The notes beneath the pieces are model-generated. The model ran no database searches and was not told the DNA's origin. It was given only the letters and a program-made list of their open reading frames with translations. Below are positions 43,213 through 52,032 of a stretch of DNA of 64,000 bases, in pieces; positions within the stretch are counted from its first letter, which is position 1; each line of letters starts with the position of its first letter. Source of the DNA: Phycisphaerales bacterium Planc_01 (GTDB lineage Bacteria; Planctomycetota; Phycisphaerae; Sedimentisphaerales; Anaerobacaceae); NCBI GenBank assembly GCA_001603075.1, contig LVBB01000144.1:1-64000 (forward strand), in the 5' to 3' direction. The translations under genes and the position numbers were made by a program.

Positions 43213-43246
43213 GCTTGACCATGGTTAGGTCACAGGTACGTGTCCC

Positions 43247-43837
43247 ATGATTAGTAATGAAGAGGATTTGGCGGCATCTGCAGAAGAAGTGGGCACGCTT
43301 CTCCAAGAGATTCAAGACTATCTTGGGGATAGGAGTAACGCCAGCGGCAGAGTGCCCTTCCCGAAGGGCTTTATTCGTACGAAGAGATCCATCGAGAGCA
43401 CGTTGCCTGTCACGAAGAGCCCAAAGCACAGAGACGCACTCTCAAAGAACATCTGTTACACATTGATCGAGGCAGACGTGCTCAAGTGGCTCCTGACGAG
43501 AACACACCTGGGCCTCGTGGCCAAGACAATGGTAATAAAGGAAGTGATGCGTGTCCTGGGAGACGTTTGTGATAGCCTCATGGTAGACGCCCTTTATCGG
43601 AAGCACGGCGCAAAGAAGTCCTATAAGCAGCGAACTAAGAAGCTCTCTGAACTCGGAATCATCACCGCTGAACTACAGGAGGCCCTTGATTGGCTTTGGG
43701 ATCAGCGTAGCAGGGTGCATCTCTGGCAACTCGGGGAGTCTGAGTACGACGATCACAGATATGGCGTCGATCGGTATGAGCGCGCCCATCGGACATATGA
43801 GCAACTCATCGCAGCTCTGAAGACTTCGGACAACTGA
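43247..43837 (+). CDS. accessory protein, possibly HEPN-like
   Basis: This is a 196-residue protein, mostly helical. The C-terminal half has LNALDWLWDQRSRVHLWQL-like spacing (actual: LQEALDWLWDQRSRVHLWQL), where R-S-R-V-H resembles the short R-x-x-x-H variant of the HEPN nuclease motif. HEPN proteins act as ribonucleases in toxin-antitoxin and antiviral systems. The resemblance is only to that motif and to the helical layout. It lies 34 nt after the unknown accessory gene and converges on a minimal nucleotidyltransferase gene. Confidence 0.55.
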   Translation: MISNEEDLAASAEEVGTLLQEIQDYLGDRSNASGRVPFPKGFIRTKRSIESTLPVTKSPKHRDALSKNICYTLIEADVLKWLLTRTHLGLVAKTMVIKEVMRVLGDVCDSLMVDALYRKHGAKKSYKQRTKKLSELGIITAELQEALDWLWDQRSRVHLWQLGESEYDDHRYGVDRYERAHRTYEQLIAALKTSDN

Positions 43838-43894
43838 TCCCACCCTCTGTCGATGCCACAGTCTGAACACCGCACGGTGAGGAGGACGGGCGGA

Positions 43895-44245
43895 TCAGTT
43901 CGCAAACCTATCCGGACTGTCGTCGGCAAGGACCTGGATACCTTCGCGGCGGGCGATCTCGATGATGGGGGTGGCGGCGTCTTCGATCCATTGGCGCTGG
44001 CCGCAGGGGATCGGCTCGATCCGGCTGTCGGTACGTGCGGCGACGCGCCAAAGGCAGTCGATCTTCTCCCGCGAGTACGTCCCGTCGAACGTGGGCGAGA
44101 CGACCAGCAGATCGATATCACTCCACCGGCCCGGATGACCCGAGGCGTGGGAGCCAAAGATCACACCCATACTCGCCACAATGCCCTGCTCTGCGAGCTC
44201 CCGAAGGTACTGTCGAACGATGTCTAAGACTGCCGTATCAACCAT
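43895..44245 (-). CDS. minimal nucleotidyltransferase (MNT-type)
   Basis: This is a 116-residue protein with the MNT signature GVIFGSHASGHPGRWSDIDLLVVS, including GS..S and DID. A third acidic residue is probably in SRIEPIPC. MNT proteins often pair with HEPN proteins as toxin-antitoxin systems, where the MNT modifies the HEPN partner. Here the possible HEPN-like gene is nearby, but on the opposite strand and convergent, so the usual operon order is absent. It may act alone. Confidence 0.78.
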   Translation of the reverse strand: MVDTAVLDIVRQYLRELAEQGIVASMGVIFGSHASGHPGRWSDIDLLVVSPTFDGTYSREKIDCLWRVAARTDSRIEPIPCGQRQWIEDAATPIIEIARREGIQVLADDSPDRFAN

Positions 44246-44290
44246 GCCAGGACCTCTCGCGACCGGGCCGGGGGCGTTTCGGGGGTCGGG

Positions 44291-45343
44291 TCAGTGGATC
44301 TTGTCGACGATGTATTGGGCGCTGAGGAAGACGTCGATGGCGATGACGGCGTAGAGGATGAGCCCTCGCAGGCGCGGCAGGCGGAGCTTCTGGCGGGTCA
44401 TCGTGAAGATGACCACCATGGCGATCGCCGCGATCAGGTACATCTTGGCGGCCTCGACGAACAGGCGGGCGTAGCCATCCCCCAAGCTGAAGGCGGTCTG
44501 GAAGTACTGAGTCGCCAGCAGCAGCGTCGCGATCGCCAGAACGCCCAGGACCGACGCGCCGGCCAGGACCCACTTGCCGTCGGAGTAGCTCGCTTCGATC
44601 AGACCCTGGAGCCCGACGCCCGCCAGGACCGACAGGCACACCAGCGGGATGCTCAGCCACAGGATCGGGCTGATTCCCAGCCAGGCGAGCTGGGCGGGCG
44701 CGAGGAACGACCGGCAGAACGCCAGGGCGAAGCCACAGACCAGAATCAGCAGAATGCCGTAGCGGCGGGACCGGAACATCATCGCCAGACCGAAGACCAG
44801 GGCCGCGACGGGGACGTGATACAGGCCGGGCAACGCCGTCGTGCGCGTGGCCATCACCAGCGGTGCGACGAAGCCAAACAGGTCGGCCGGCTTCGGCGCC
44901 GCCTGAATGGGCGCGGCGAACAGTCGGTAGTCGGCGCCGGCGCTGACGCGAAAGAACAACACCACCGCAAGAAAAGGCAGCAATGACAGCAGCAATGCCG
45001 CGGCGCCGCCCCGCTTGCGGCCCAGATAGGCGGCCGGCATGAACAGCCAGGGGATGCCCGCCGCCAGAAGGACAGCGGTCTCGTGGAATCGGGCCAGGGA
45101 CAGCACGAACGGCCCGAAGCCATAGACCAGCCCGGCCAGGAACGAGCCGGCGAAGCCGACCACCCAGCGCCGACTCAGGACGAAGCAGCCGACCGCCGCC
45201 AGACAGACGCCAACAGGCAGCAGCCACTGCCGTGGCGTGAATCCATCGAGATAAGGACGATACAGATGCACCGCAAAAACGATGTAGACGACCGCTGCAA
45301 CCACCAGGCAGACCAGGTTTTGCGTGCGTCGCGACACCGTCAT
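44291..45343 (-). CDS. polytopic membrane protein of unknown function
   Basis: This is a 350-residue protein with about nine to ten predicted membrane helices, starting with LVCLVVAAVVYIVFAVHLY. Loops are short and carry few charged residues. The overall layout resembles polytopic glycosyltransferase-like or polymer-export proteins, but no family motif was found. It follows purM by 114 nt, and the MNT gene follows it after 45 nt. The hydrophobic pattern supports a real gene. Role unknown. Confidence 0.7.
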   Translation of the reverse strand: MTVSRRTQNLVCLVVAAVVYIVFAVHLYRPYLDGFTPRQWLLPVGVCLAAVGCFVLSRRWVVGFAGSFLAGLVYGFGPFVLSLARFHETAVLLAAGIPWLFMPAAYLGRKRGGAAALLLSLLPFLAVVLFFRVSAGADYRLFAAPIQAAPKPADLFGFVAPLVMATRTTALPGLYHVPVAALVFGLAMMFRSRRYGILLILVCGFALAFCRSFLAPAQLAWLGISPILWLSIPLVCLSVLAGVGLQGLIEASYSDGKWVLAGASVLGVLAIATLLLATQYFQTAFSLGDGYARLFVEAAKMYLIAAIAMVVIFTMTRQKLRLPRLRGLILYAVIAIDVFLSAQYIVDKIH

Positions 45344-45457
45344 CGGCAGGCCTCCGCCGGTTCGCCTGCCGTCGCCAGGACAGGTTGCCTCGCCCCCGAG
45401 GAATCGTTGCCTGCATCGAGAATAGGAGTCGCTCGTTTCTTCAAGACACGGCGCTTA

Positions 45458-46528
45458 TCAGTTCTTCAGGACGACCTTGCCGCTGCCGGCGGTGACGGTC
45501 CCGATCCGGTTGACCTTCTCTCCCCATCGCTGGAGGCTCCGGCCGATCGAGTCGGCGAAATCAGCGGCGACGATCAGCACGTAGCCAATCCCCATATTGA
45601 ACACGCGGAACATCTCGTCCTCCTCGACGGGTCCGGCCTTCTGGAGGAAGGGGAAGATCTTCGGCCGCGGCCAGCTCGATTTCTTGATCACCGCGTTGCA
45701 GTCCTTCGGCAGGACGCGCGGGATGTTGCCGACGAGACCCCCGCCGGTGATGTGGGCCATCGCATGCACGACGCGCTTGACCCTGTACTTGGTCAGCAGC
45801 TTGACGATCGGCTGAACGTAGATCCGCGTCGGCGTCAGCAGGGTCTCGCCGACCGTAGTGCCGTCGAGTTCGTCGAGCACATCGTTCATCTTGAGGCCGG
45901 CCTGCTTGAAGCAGATGTTGCGGGCCAGCGTGTATCCGTTGCTGTGCAGGCCGCTGGAGCGCAGGCCGAGGATGACATCGCCGGGGCGGACCTTTTTGCC
46001 CGTGATCGTCTTGTCCCTCTCGACGACGCCCACCGCGAAGCCGGCCAGGTCGAAATCGCCCTTGCGATAGGTGTCGGGCATCTCGGCGGTTTCGCCGCCG
46101 ATCAGGGCGCAGTCCGCCATGCGGCAGCCGGCGGCGATCCCCTTGACCAGCTCGGCCACCAGCGCCGGCTCGAGCTTGTGAAGGGCCACGTAGTCGAGGA
46201 AGAACAGCGGCTCGGCGCCGATCACGAGCATGTCGTTGACGCTCATCGCCACCAGGTCGATGCCGACGGTGTCGAACTTTTTGGCCTTGGCCGCCAACTG
46301 AACCTTGCTGCCGACGCCGTCGGTACAGGCGACGAGCACGGGGTTCTTGTAGTTCTTCTTGAAGAGCTTCTCGTCGTAGTCGAGTCGAAACAGCCCGGCG
46401 AATCCACCCGGCAAGGCGATCACGCGCGGTCCGAACGTGCTGGTCAGGCTGGACTGAATCCGCTCGACCATCTCGTCGTTGGCGTCGATATTGACGCCCG
46501 CCTGCTGGTAGCTGACGTACTTACTCAT
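45458..46528 (-). CDS. purM: phosphoribosylformylglycinamidine cyclo-ligase
   Basis: This is a 356-residue PurM enzyme that makes aminoimidazole ribonucleotide from FGAM using ATP. The family motifs are ACTDGVGSKVQLA, GGETAEMPDTY, GLHSNGYTLAR and HITGGGLVGNIPRVLP. The start overlaps the end of purF by 8 nt, so the two are translationally coupled in a purine operon. Together with the PurN domain at 19416-20486, three of the purine enzymes of the pathway are in this window. The rest are elsewhere in the genome. Confidence 0.97.
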   Translation of the reverse strand: MSKYVSYQQAGVNIDANDEMVERIQSSLTSTFGPRVIALPGGFAGLFRLDYDEKLFKKNYKNPVLVACTDGVGSKVQLAAKAKKFDTVGIDLVAMSVNDMLVIGAEPLFFLDYVALHKLEPALVAELVKGIAAGCRMADCALIGGETAEMPDTYRKGDFDLAGFAVGVVERDKTITGKKVRPGDVILGLRSSGLHSNGYTLARNICFKQAGLKMNDVLDELDGTTVGETLLTPTRIYVQPIVKLLTKYRVKRVVHAMAHITGGGLVGNIPRVLPKDCNAVIKKSSWPRPKIFPFLQKAGPVEEDEMFRVFNMGIGYVLIVAADFADSIGRSLQRWGEKVNRIGTVTAGSGKVVLKN

Positions 46529-48005
46529 GCGCGGCCGAAAAGTCCTCGAACATCGTCATCTGGTAATGTTCCATCGTGAACTTGTTCAAGGCGATGTCGA
46601 TGGGAATCCGGTACTTGCCGCTCCAGCAGGCGGTGCAGTAGTGGTCGGCCGGCAGGGCCGCACACGAGAGCATGCCCTCCAGAGACAGATAGCCCACGCT
46701 GTCAACCTCGAGGAAGTCCCTGATCTCGTCCAGGTCCCGGTTGTTCGCCAGAAGCTCTTCTTTGGTGGGGAAATCGATCCCGTAGTAGCAGGGATAACGG
46801 ATGGGCGGGCAACTGACCCGCATGTGGATCTCGGTCGCCCCCGCCTCACGCAGGGCGCGGATCTTGCCACGCGTCGTCGTGCCACGCACGATCGAATCGT
46901 CCACGACCACGATGCGCTTGCCGGCGACAACCTCCTTGATGACCGCGAGCTTGAGCCGGACCGCCATCTCGCGCAATCTTTGATCGGGCGCAATGAAGGT
47001 TCGACCCACGTAATGGCTGCGGACGAAACCCATGTCGAATGGGATACCGCTGTGCTCGGCGTAACCGATCGCCGCCGAGGTCCCGGAATCGGGCACCGGA
47101 ATCACCACATCGGCCTCGACCGGATACTCCCTGGCCAAATGCCGGCCGAGCTTCTTGCGCAGCTCATGGACGTTCTCGCCGAAGACGAGGGAGTTCTGTT
47201 TGGAGAAATAGACGTGCTCGAAGATGCAGTGGGCCGGCGTGATGTCGCCGCGCCGGACAAAGAACCGGCTGTGGAGACCGTTGGCATCGAGCCGGACGAT
47301 CTCGCCCGGTTCGACTTCGCGCACGTATTCGGCGCCGATCGCATCGAAGGCGCAGCTCTCACTGGCGACGACGTAGGCGCCCTGCTCGGTCCGTCCGATG
47401 CACAGGGGTTTGATGCCGTAGGGATCGCGTGCGGCGACGATGTGATCGGCGAACATGAACAGCAGCGAATAGGCGCCCTGGAGGTGGTTCAGCACGTGGC
47501 CGAGCGGGTCCGGCTTGGTCTGGTGCGTCGGCTTGGCCAGCAGATGGACGATGATCTCCGTGTCGCTGGTGCACTTGAAGATGCTGCCGTAGGCCTCGTA
47601 CTCGTCGCGCAGCAGTCCGGCGTTGATCAGGTTGCCGTTGTGCGCGACCGCCACCTGGCCCCGTGAGTACTCCGCCAGCATGGGCTGGCTGTTCTCGACG
47701 TTGGACGAGCCGGCCGTCGAATACCGCACGTGGCCGATCGCCATCGAATTCGCCAGCTTCTCCAAAATTCCCGAACCGGTGCGAAAGACCCGCGAGACGT
47801 TCCCCATGCCCTTATAGCACTGGATGAACTCGCCGTCGCTGCTGGCGATGCCGGCCGCCTCCTGGCCCCGATGCTGGAGACTGTGCAGGCCGAAATACGT
47901 CTTCTGGACCGCATCGGCATCGCCGAAGATGCCGAACAACCCGCATTCTTCCTTTTTCTCAGGAAAGACCTCGTTCCCATCACACTCAGATAATGGCTCA
48001 GACAT
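46521..48005 (-). CDS. purF: amidophosphoribosyltransferase
   Basis: This is a 494-residue PurF enzyme. After a 20-residue propeptide the catalytic Cys is C21 in ECGLFGIFG. The PRPP loop is KRIVVVDDSIVRGTTTRG. C-terminal cysteines in YCTACWSGKY together with earlier ones fit the Bacillus-type enzyme with a 4Fe-4S cluster and processed propeptide. It makes phosphoribosylamine from PRPP and glutamine, the first committed step of purine synthesis. The start is probably ATG 48005 (MSEPLSECDG); an ATG at 48014 is only 1 nt from its AAGAGG. A promoter lies at 48081-48109. Confidence 0.96.
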   Translation of the reverse strand: MSEPLSECDGNEVFPEKKEECGLFGIFGDADAVQKTYFGLHSLQHRGQEAAGIASSDGEFIQCYKGMGNVSRVFRTGSGILEKLANSMAIGHVRYSTAGSSNVENSQPMLAEYSRGQVAVAHNGNLINAGLLRDEYEAYGSIFKCTSDTEIIVHLLAKPTHQTKPDPLGHVLNHLQGAYSLLFMFADHIVAARDPYGIKPLCIGRTEQGAYVVASESCAFDAIGAEYVREVEPGEIVRLDANGLHSRFFVRRGDITPAHCIFEHVYFSKQNSLVFGENVHELRKKLGRHLAREYPVEADVVIPVPDSGTSAAIGYAEHSGIPFDMGFVRSHYVGRTFIAPDQRLREMAVRLKLAVIKEVVAGKRIVVVDDSIVRGTTTRGKIRALREAGATEIHMRVSCPPIRYPCYYGIDFPTKEELLANNRDLDEIRDFLEVDSVGYLSLEGMLSCAALPADHYCTACWSGKYRIPIDIALNKFTMEHYQMTMFEDFSAAHE

Positions 48006-48080
48006 GACCCTCATGCCTCTTGAGAAGAGGTTGATAACTTCGATTCACCAGAAACGTTCGTATCACCCGCCAAAAGAGGT

Positions 48081-48109
48081 AGTGTACCGATTTGCCCGCC
48101 CCGCGTCAA
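48081..48109 (-). promoter_or_regulatory. promoter of purF-purM
   Basis: On the minus strand TTGACG (48109-48104) and TACACT (48086-48081) are 17 bases apart. The start would be near 48074, giving a leader of about 70 nt. No PurR-type operator or purine riboswitch was recognised. Confidence 0.6.
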
Positions 48110-48157
48110 CCGTCGTATTGAGAAACATCGCCCGGTCACCTGCGATCACGATGGCGT

Positions 48158-48203
48158 GCCACGTGTGCCAACACACACCCCTGTCATGGCACTTGGCGGT
48201 GGC
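48158..48203. repeat. palindromic repeat, copy A (reverse orientation)
   Basis: Left arm GCCACGTGTGCCA (48158-48170) and right arm starting TGGCACTTGGC (48187-48203) form an imperfect hairpin. The loop (ACACACACCCCTGTC) is the reverse complement of the loops of the copies at 51 and 53 kb. It lies between the Gfo/Idh gene end and the purF promoter. Confidence 0.7.
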
Positions 48204-48292
48204 GCCCGGTCTTGTCACCCTTCGTCCTCTTCTGCGTCGGGCAGATGCCCTGCCAGGATCGGCGGCATGGGCTCAAGTCCATCCTACAGGCA

Positions 48293-49618
48293 TCAAACCA
48301 GTGGCGTCACGCCGGGGATGGCGACCGGGGCGACGGGCAGGTCGCCGAGTTCGTACCTCGGCGGGGTCAGGTCGAGCTTGGAGCTCTTGATCGCCCAGTC
48401 CCACTTCATGGCCCGGCCGGTGTACGCGCTCATCCGGCCGAGGATCGCGGTCATCGTGCTCTCGGCCACCGCCTTGCCCTCGTTCAAAGGCCGGCCACTG
48501 CGGATGCTCCGGATCAGATCGGCGTGCTCCTGCTCGTACGGATTCGGCGTCGGACCTTCATATTTGTAGGCTCTGGCCCCTTCGATTGCCCCTTCCATGG
48601 CGATGCCTTTGGCGCCGACGATGCGTTCGCCGATGCGTTCGGTGCACCCGGCGATCTGGCGGGCCATGCTCAGGATGCGGGCGCCGTTGGGATACTCGAA
48701 TTCGACGGCGAAGTGGTCGTAGATGTTGCCGAACTCCGGCTCGACGCGCACCTCGCGACCGCCCATGCCCATCGCCATCACCGGATGCGTTCCCATCGCC
48801 CAGTTGATCACATCGAGGTTGTGCACGTGCTGCTCGACGATGTGGTCGCCGGAAAGCCACGTGTAGTAGTACCAGTTACGGCACTGGGTCTCCATGTCGG
48901 TCCACTGCGGCTGCCGCTCGGTGTAGAATCCCCACTGGCGAACCCAGCCCTGGACCCAGTAGCACTGGCCCGCGACGAGTTCGCCGATCTCGCCGTTGTG
49001 GACGCGCTTGATCACTTCGACGTACTTCGGATCGTGGCGGCGCTGCGTGCCGGCGCCGATGGCCAGCCCCTTCTGCCCGGCCAGTTCAGACGACGCGAGG
49101 ACCGAACGGATGCCGACGGGGTCCACAGCGACGGGCTTTTCCATGAATACGTGCCTGCCCGCCTCGATGGCCGCCTTGAGGTGTATCGGGCGAAAATGCG
49201 GCGACGTGGCGAGGATAACGAGATCCACACCGCTGTTGATGACCTTCTTATAGGCCTCGAAGCCTGTGAAGCACGTTTCCGGCGTGACCTTCACCTTGTC
49301 GGCGTGCGTCCAGGGCACCGACGAACTCCAGTCCTTCTCGCCGTTGGTCTTGATCGTCTTGAGGCAGGTGTCGATGCGGTCCTGGAACAGATCACCGAGG
49401 GCCACGATCTCCACATTCGGCGCCGCATCGACGCAATTGCGAACGGCCCCCATGCCCCGGCTGCCGCAGCCGATCAGGCCCACGCGGATCGTGTCGGACC
49501 CGGCGGCAAAGAGCCGCCCGCCGCCCAGCCCCATCGCGGCCGCCGAGAGGGCCGCACCCTGCATGAATCTTCGCCGCGAAATCGACTCGCCCGATCTGCC
49601 AGTAGCCTGCCGTACCAT
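48293..49618 (-). CDS. TAT-exported Gfo/Idh/MocA family oxidoreductase
   Basis: This is a 441-residue protein, a paralogue of the one at 12779-14110. The twin-arginine leader is SISRRRFMQGAALSAAAMG. The Rossmann motif is RVGLIGCGSRGMGAV, and MEKPVAVDP is the EKP catalytic motif. HIVEQHVHNLDVINWAMG and the ending PPRYELGDLPVAPVAI match the other copy closely. The start ATG at 49618 follows GAGGAGA. Sugar-derivative oxidation in the periplasm is inferred. It stands alone, 90 nt after rdgB, with palindrome copy A behind it. Confidence 0.9.
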   Translation of the reverse strand: MVRQATGRSGESISRRRFMQGAALSAAAMGLGGGRLFAAGSDTIRVGLIGCGSRGMGAVRNCVDAAPNVEIVALGDLFQDRIDTCLKTIKTNGEKDWSSSVPWTHADKVKVTPETCFTGFEAYKKVINSGVDLVILATSPHFRPIHLKAAIEAGRHVFMEKPVAVDPVGIRSVLASSELAGQKGLAIGAGTQRRHDPKYVEVIKRVHNGEIGELVAGQCYWVQGWVRQWGFYTERQPQWTDMETQCRNWYYYTWLSGDHIVEQHVHNLDVINWAMGTHPVMAMGMGGREVRVEPEFGNIYDHFAVEFEYPNGARILSMARQIAGCTERIGERIVGAKGIAMEGAIEGARAYKYEGPTPNPYEQEHADLIRSIRSGRPLNEGKAVAESTMTAILGRMSAYTGRAMKWDWAIKSSKLDLTPPRYELGDLPVAPVAIPGVTPLV

Positions 49619-49707
49619 GTTTGTCTCCTCGCCCAGAAGTCCGGATGATCCGCGTGCATCGCACTGCACCTCGGTGTCCACCAGTCTGCCCTTTTCTCAG
49701 AAGAAGG

Positions 49708-50379
49708 TCAAGGCCCTGCAAGAAGCCGGTTCAACAAGGGGATGAATCTGCGGATGGCGTTGCCGCGATGGCTGATGGCGTTCTTCTCGTCGTCGGGCAG
49801 TTGGGCCACCGTCCGGCCGAGGGCCCCGACGAAGAAGACCGGGTCGTAGCCAAAACCGTTCTCCCCGGCCGGCACATCGACGATGAGCCCTTCGACCGTG
49901 CCCTGCGTCTCGACGAGCACTCGCTCCGGACTGGCCAGGCACAGGTGGCACATGAACCGCGCCGTGCGCTTCTCGGGCGGGACCCCTTCCAGCAGCCTCA
50001 GGAGCTTGGCGATATTCCGCCTGTCGATCTCCCGCCGGTCGGCCCCGGCAGGAAGGTCGCCCGAGAACCGAGCCGACTGGACGCCCGGGGCGCCTCCCAG
50101 CGCATCGACCACCAGCCCCGAATCGTCGGCCAGCGTCCAGAGCCCCGTTGTCCCGGCGTATTCGGTCGCCTTCTTGCGGGCGTTCTCCGCAAACGTCGCA
50201 CCGTCCTCCTCGACCTCGCCGACGTCGGGAAAATCCGCCAGCGTCTTCCACACCACCGCCCCGCCCAGCATCGCCCGCAACTCCCGAACCTTCCCCGCAT
50301 TCGTCGTCGCCACCAGAATCGTATGCTCCGACTCGTTGCGGCTATTGTGCCGAGAACTCTTCCTCTGTGACGATTCCAT
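49708..50379 (-). CDS. rdgB: XTP/dITP diphosphatase (RdgB/HAM1 family)
   Basis: This is a 223-residue inosine triphosphate pyrophosphatase. Motifs: ILVATTNAGKVRELRAML, LADDSGLVVDALGGAPGVQSARF, then NGFGYDPVFFV and HRGNAIRRF. It hydrolyses ITP, XTP and dITP to keep deaminated nucleotides out of nucleic acids. The start ATG at 50379 leaves a 20-residue polar extension before the first strand, longer than in most relatives. A short SHOCT-like frame overlaps this start on the same strand in another frame. Confidence 0.93.
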   Translation of the reverse strand: MESSQRKSSRHNSRNESEHTILVATTNAGKVRELRAMLGGAVVWKTLADFPDVGEVEEDGATFAENARKKATEYAGTTGLWTLADDSGLVVDALGGAPGVQSARFSGDLPAGADRREIDRRNIAKLLRLLEGVPPEKRTARFMCHLCLASPERVLVETQGTVEGLIVDVPAGENGFGYDPVFFVGALGRTVAQLPDDEKNAISHRGNAIRRFIPLLNRLLAGP

Positions 50380-50602
50380 GCTGTGCCTTGAGACTACCAT
50401 CATCCAACGAAGTCAAGATGGGAATTGCCTTGGTTATAGCGGGTCTTGCCGCAGATTTCAACCCTCGCCCGCCGGGCCGGCGTCGGAACGCGAAGGGCGG
50501 GCATCGCACCGGCGTCAAAACGAGCATTTTGCCTACGCACTGCGGGCGGGCCGGCCGGCTATCGGATCGGTACGATCAACCTTTGTTTCGCGAGGATCAA
50601 CC
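50380..50602. other. intergenic region, mostly empty
   Basis: Between divergent rdgB and the NTF2-like gene. No promoter pair with standard spacing was found. A 61-codon minus-strand frame (50342-50527) ends with a SHOCT-like peptide and is discussed under findings. Confidence 0.35.
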
Positions 50603-51049
50603 ATGGCAACGCAAGTGGATACCAAGATCGCTGAGGCGCAGATTCGTCATCTCATGGACGATTGGGCGCGGGCCGCCCGCGACAAGGACATCGACGGGCT
50701 CATGGCCTGCTATACGCCGGATATTGTCTCGTTCGATATGATTCCCCCGTTGCAGTACGTGGGGACCGAGGCGTACCGCAAGGACTGGCAGATGGGGTTC
50801 GAGATGTGCCAGGAGCCAGGCGACTTCGAGACGCGCGACGAAACGCTCGCGGTGGGCGCCGACGTGGCCTTCTGCCACCGGCTCAACCGGATGAGCGGGA
50901 CCGACAAGGAGGGCAACGCGTTCGACTGCTGGGTACGCTGGACGCAATGCTTCAAGAAGGTCCACGGCAAGTGGCTGATCGCCCACGAGCACATCTCCGT
51001 CCCGCTCGACATGCAGACCAACCAGGCCCTGACCGACCTCAAGCCGTAA
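50603..51049 (+). CDS. SnoaL/NTF2-like protein
   Basis: This is a 148-residue protein with the NTF2-like cone fold pattern: IRHLMDDWARAARDKDIDGL, a strand pair with YTPDIVSFDMIPPLQYVGTEAYRKDW, then WVRWTQCFKKVHGKWLIAHEH. The SgcJ/YybH-type members bind small hydrophobic ligands or act as ketosteroid-isomerase-like enzymes. No catalytic residue set is evident here. The start is ATG 50603. It stands between rdgB and a repeat-rich region. Confidence 0.8.
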   Translation: MATQVDTKIAEAQIRHLMDDWARAARDKDIDGLMACYTPDIVSFDMIPPLQYVGTEAYRKDWQMGFEMCQEPGDFETRDETLAVGADVAFCHRLNRMSGTDKEGNAFDCWVRWTQCFKKVHGKWLIAHEHISVPLDMQTNQALTDLKP

Positions 51050-51097
51050 CGGAACGTCGCGCATCGCTCGACGATGGCGGTAACCCGCCGACCGCAT

Positions 51098-51197
51098 CGG
51101 TCCTCAGGCGGAGGCTGTTTGTGTTGGCTCGCATGGCGGATGGCCTGCCACGTGCCACGAACAGGCCTGTCTGATGGCACGTGGCACGCCATCGCGG
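51098..51197. repeat. palindromic repeat copy B, in a longer direct repeat
   Basis: The 55-bp palindrome (51139-51193) has a 19-bp stem with one mismatch (GATGGCCTGCCACGTGCCA on the left) and a 17-nt loop containing ACAGGCCTGT. It is part of a 100-bp stretch that recurs at 52849-52948. The first 67 bases are identical in the two copies. Confidence 0.85.
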
Positions 51198-51234
51198 GTA
51201 GGGTGACCGCCCCGGCGGGCACTGGACGCCGGCG

Positions 51235-51288
51235 GTGCCAGTGCCAGTGCCAACAACAGGGGTGTGTGTTGGCACTTGGCGGTGGCAC
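51235..51288. repeat. palindromic repeat copy C
   Basis: The left arm (51235-51254) and right arm (51268-51288) form an imperfect stem of GTGCCA/TGGCAC units. The 13-nt loop is AACAGGGGTGTGT. It lies directly after copy B and ahead of the secreted-protein promoter. Confidence 0.75.
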
Positions 51289-51358
51289 TGACAGAGGGTC
51301 TCTACCCGAGCAGTAAATGCCGCCCACAGAAAAATGGGGGGTTAGAACATTTTTTTGC

Positions 51359-51386
51359 TTGACATTCTGGGTAGTTTGCGTAATCC
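51359..51386 (+). promoter_or_regulatory. promoter of the secreted-protein gene
   Basis: TTGACA at 51359-51364, 16 bases, then TAATCC at 51381-51386. The -35 is perfect, the -10 weaker. A T-rich stretch precedes it, possibly an UP-like element. Confidence 0.45.
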
Positions 51387-51430
51387 TCCCTATTGGAATC
51401 GACGTGCGGAACAATGGAATAAGTAATCTC

Positions 51431-52027
51431 ATGGCTGAGGTGCGGAGGACAATCCTGGCGGTTACGGCGGCGTTTATCGTCGCGGCCGGTGCACGCGCCG
51501 ATCTGATGGCCGTTTCACCATCCGAGGCGCCCGCGGCCGGCGAGGCCTGTGCCCTTGGCGAAGCCGAATATCGCGAGGTCCTCCTGTTCGGCCTGTCCGA
51601 TCAGCTTCCGACGCCCGCAGATCTGCGTTCGCAGGCGGACGGCTTTGCCGGGGAGCCCCAGGCCGCTGCCAACGCAACGGCCGATTCAGAGCAAACCATT
51701 GTTCTGAGGGACGGTCGCGGCAGCCTCGATCTTTGCCTGTACACGCTCATCGGCCTGGGCCTTTTCCGCTCGGGTCACTGGGTGCGACGCTCCTCGCTCG
51801 GCTTTATCCCCGAATGGTACCACAGCGGTGCTCCGCAGCAGATCGGCTACAGCCATGCTGTGGGGCCCGATGCCTACTGCCATGCGGCGGTCTGCTTCGT
51901 CCAGCCGGACGTGATGGCCGACCGTCTCATGCCGCTCTACGACCGGGGCACCATCGGCGCCCTGGTGCGCACTTCGCAGTTCATCGCTGCCGTACTTGCC
52001 TGCCGGGCCCCTCCGAGCCTGTCATGA
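51431..52027 (+). CDS. secreted protein of unknown function
   Basis: This is a 198-residue protein. MAEVRRTILAVTAAFIVAAG is a signal peptide with a probable cleavage after ARA. The mature part is acidic and contains LSDQLPTPADLRSQ, with no known domain. It is directly followed by hairpins and a PEP-CTERM gene, and both sit between the direct repeats B and D. The two may form an exported cassette (inference). Confidence 0.68.
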   Translation: MAEVRRTILAVTAAFIVAAGARADLMAVSPSEAPAAGEACALGEAEYREVLLFGLSDQLPTPADLRSQADGFAGEPQAAANATADSEQTIVLRDGRGSLDLCLYTLIGLGLFRSGHWVRRSSLGFIPEWYHSGAPQQIGYSHAVGPDAYCHAAVCFVQPDVMADRLMPLYDRGTIGALVRTSQFIAAVLACRAPPSLS

Positions 52028-52032
52028 GCCCT

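Noticed and set aside
44291-45457. Promoter for the membrane-protein gene from TTGAAG and TATTCT near 45.4 kb
   Set aside because: The spacer is only 14 bases, too short for a standard promoter.
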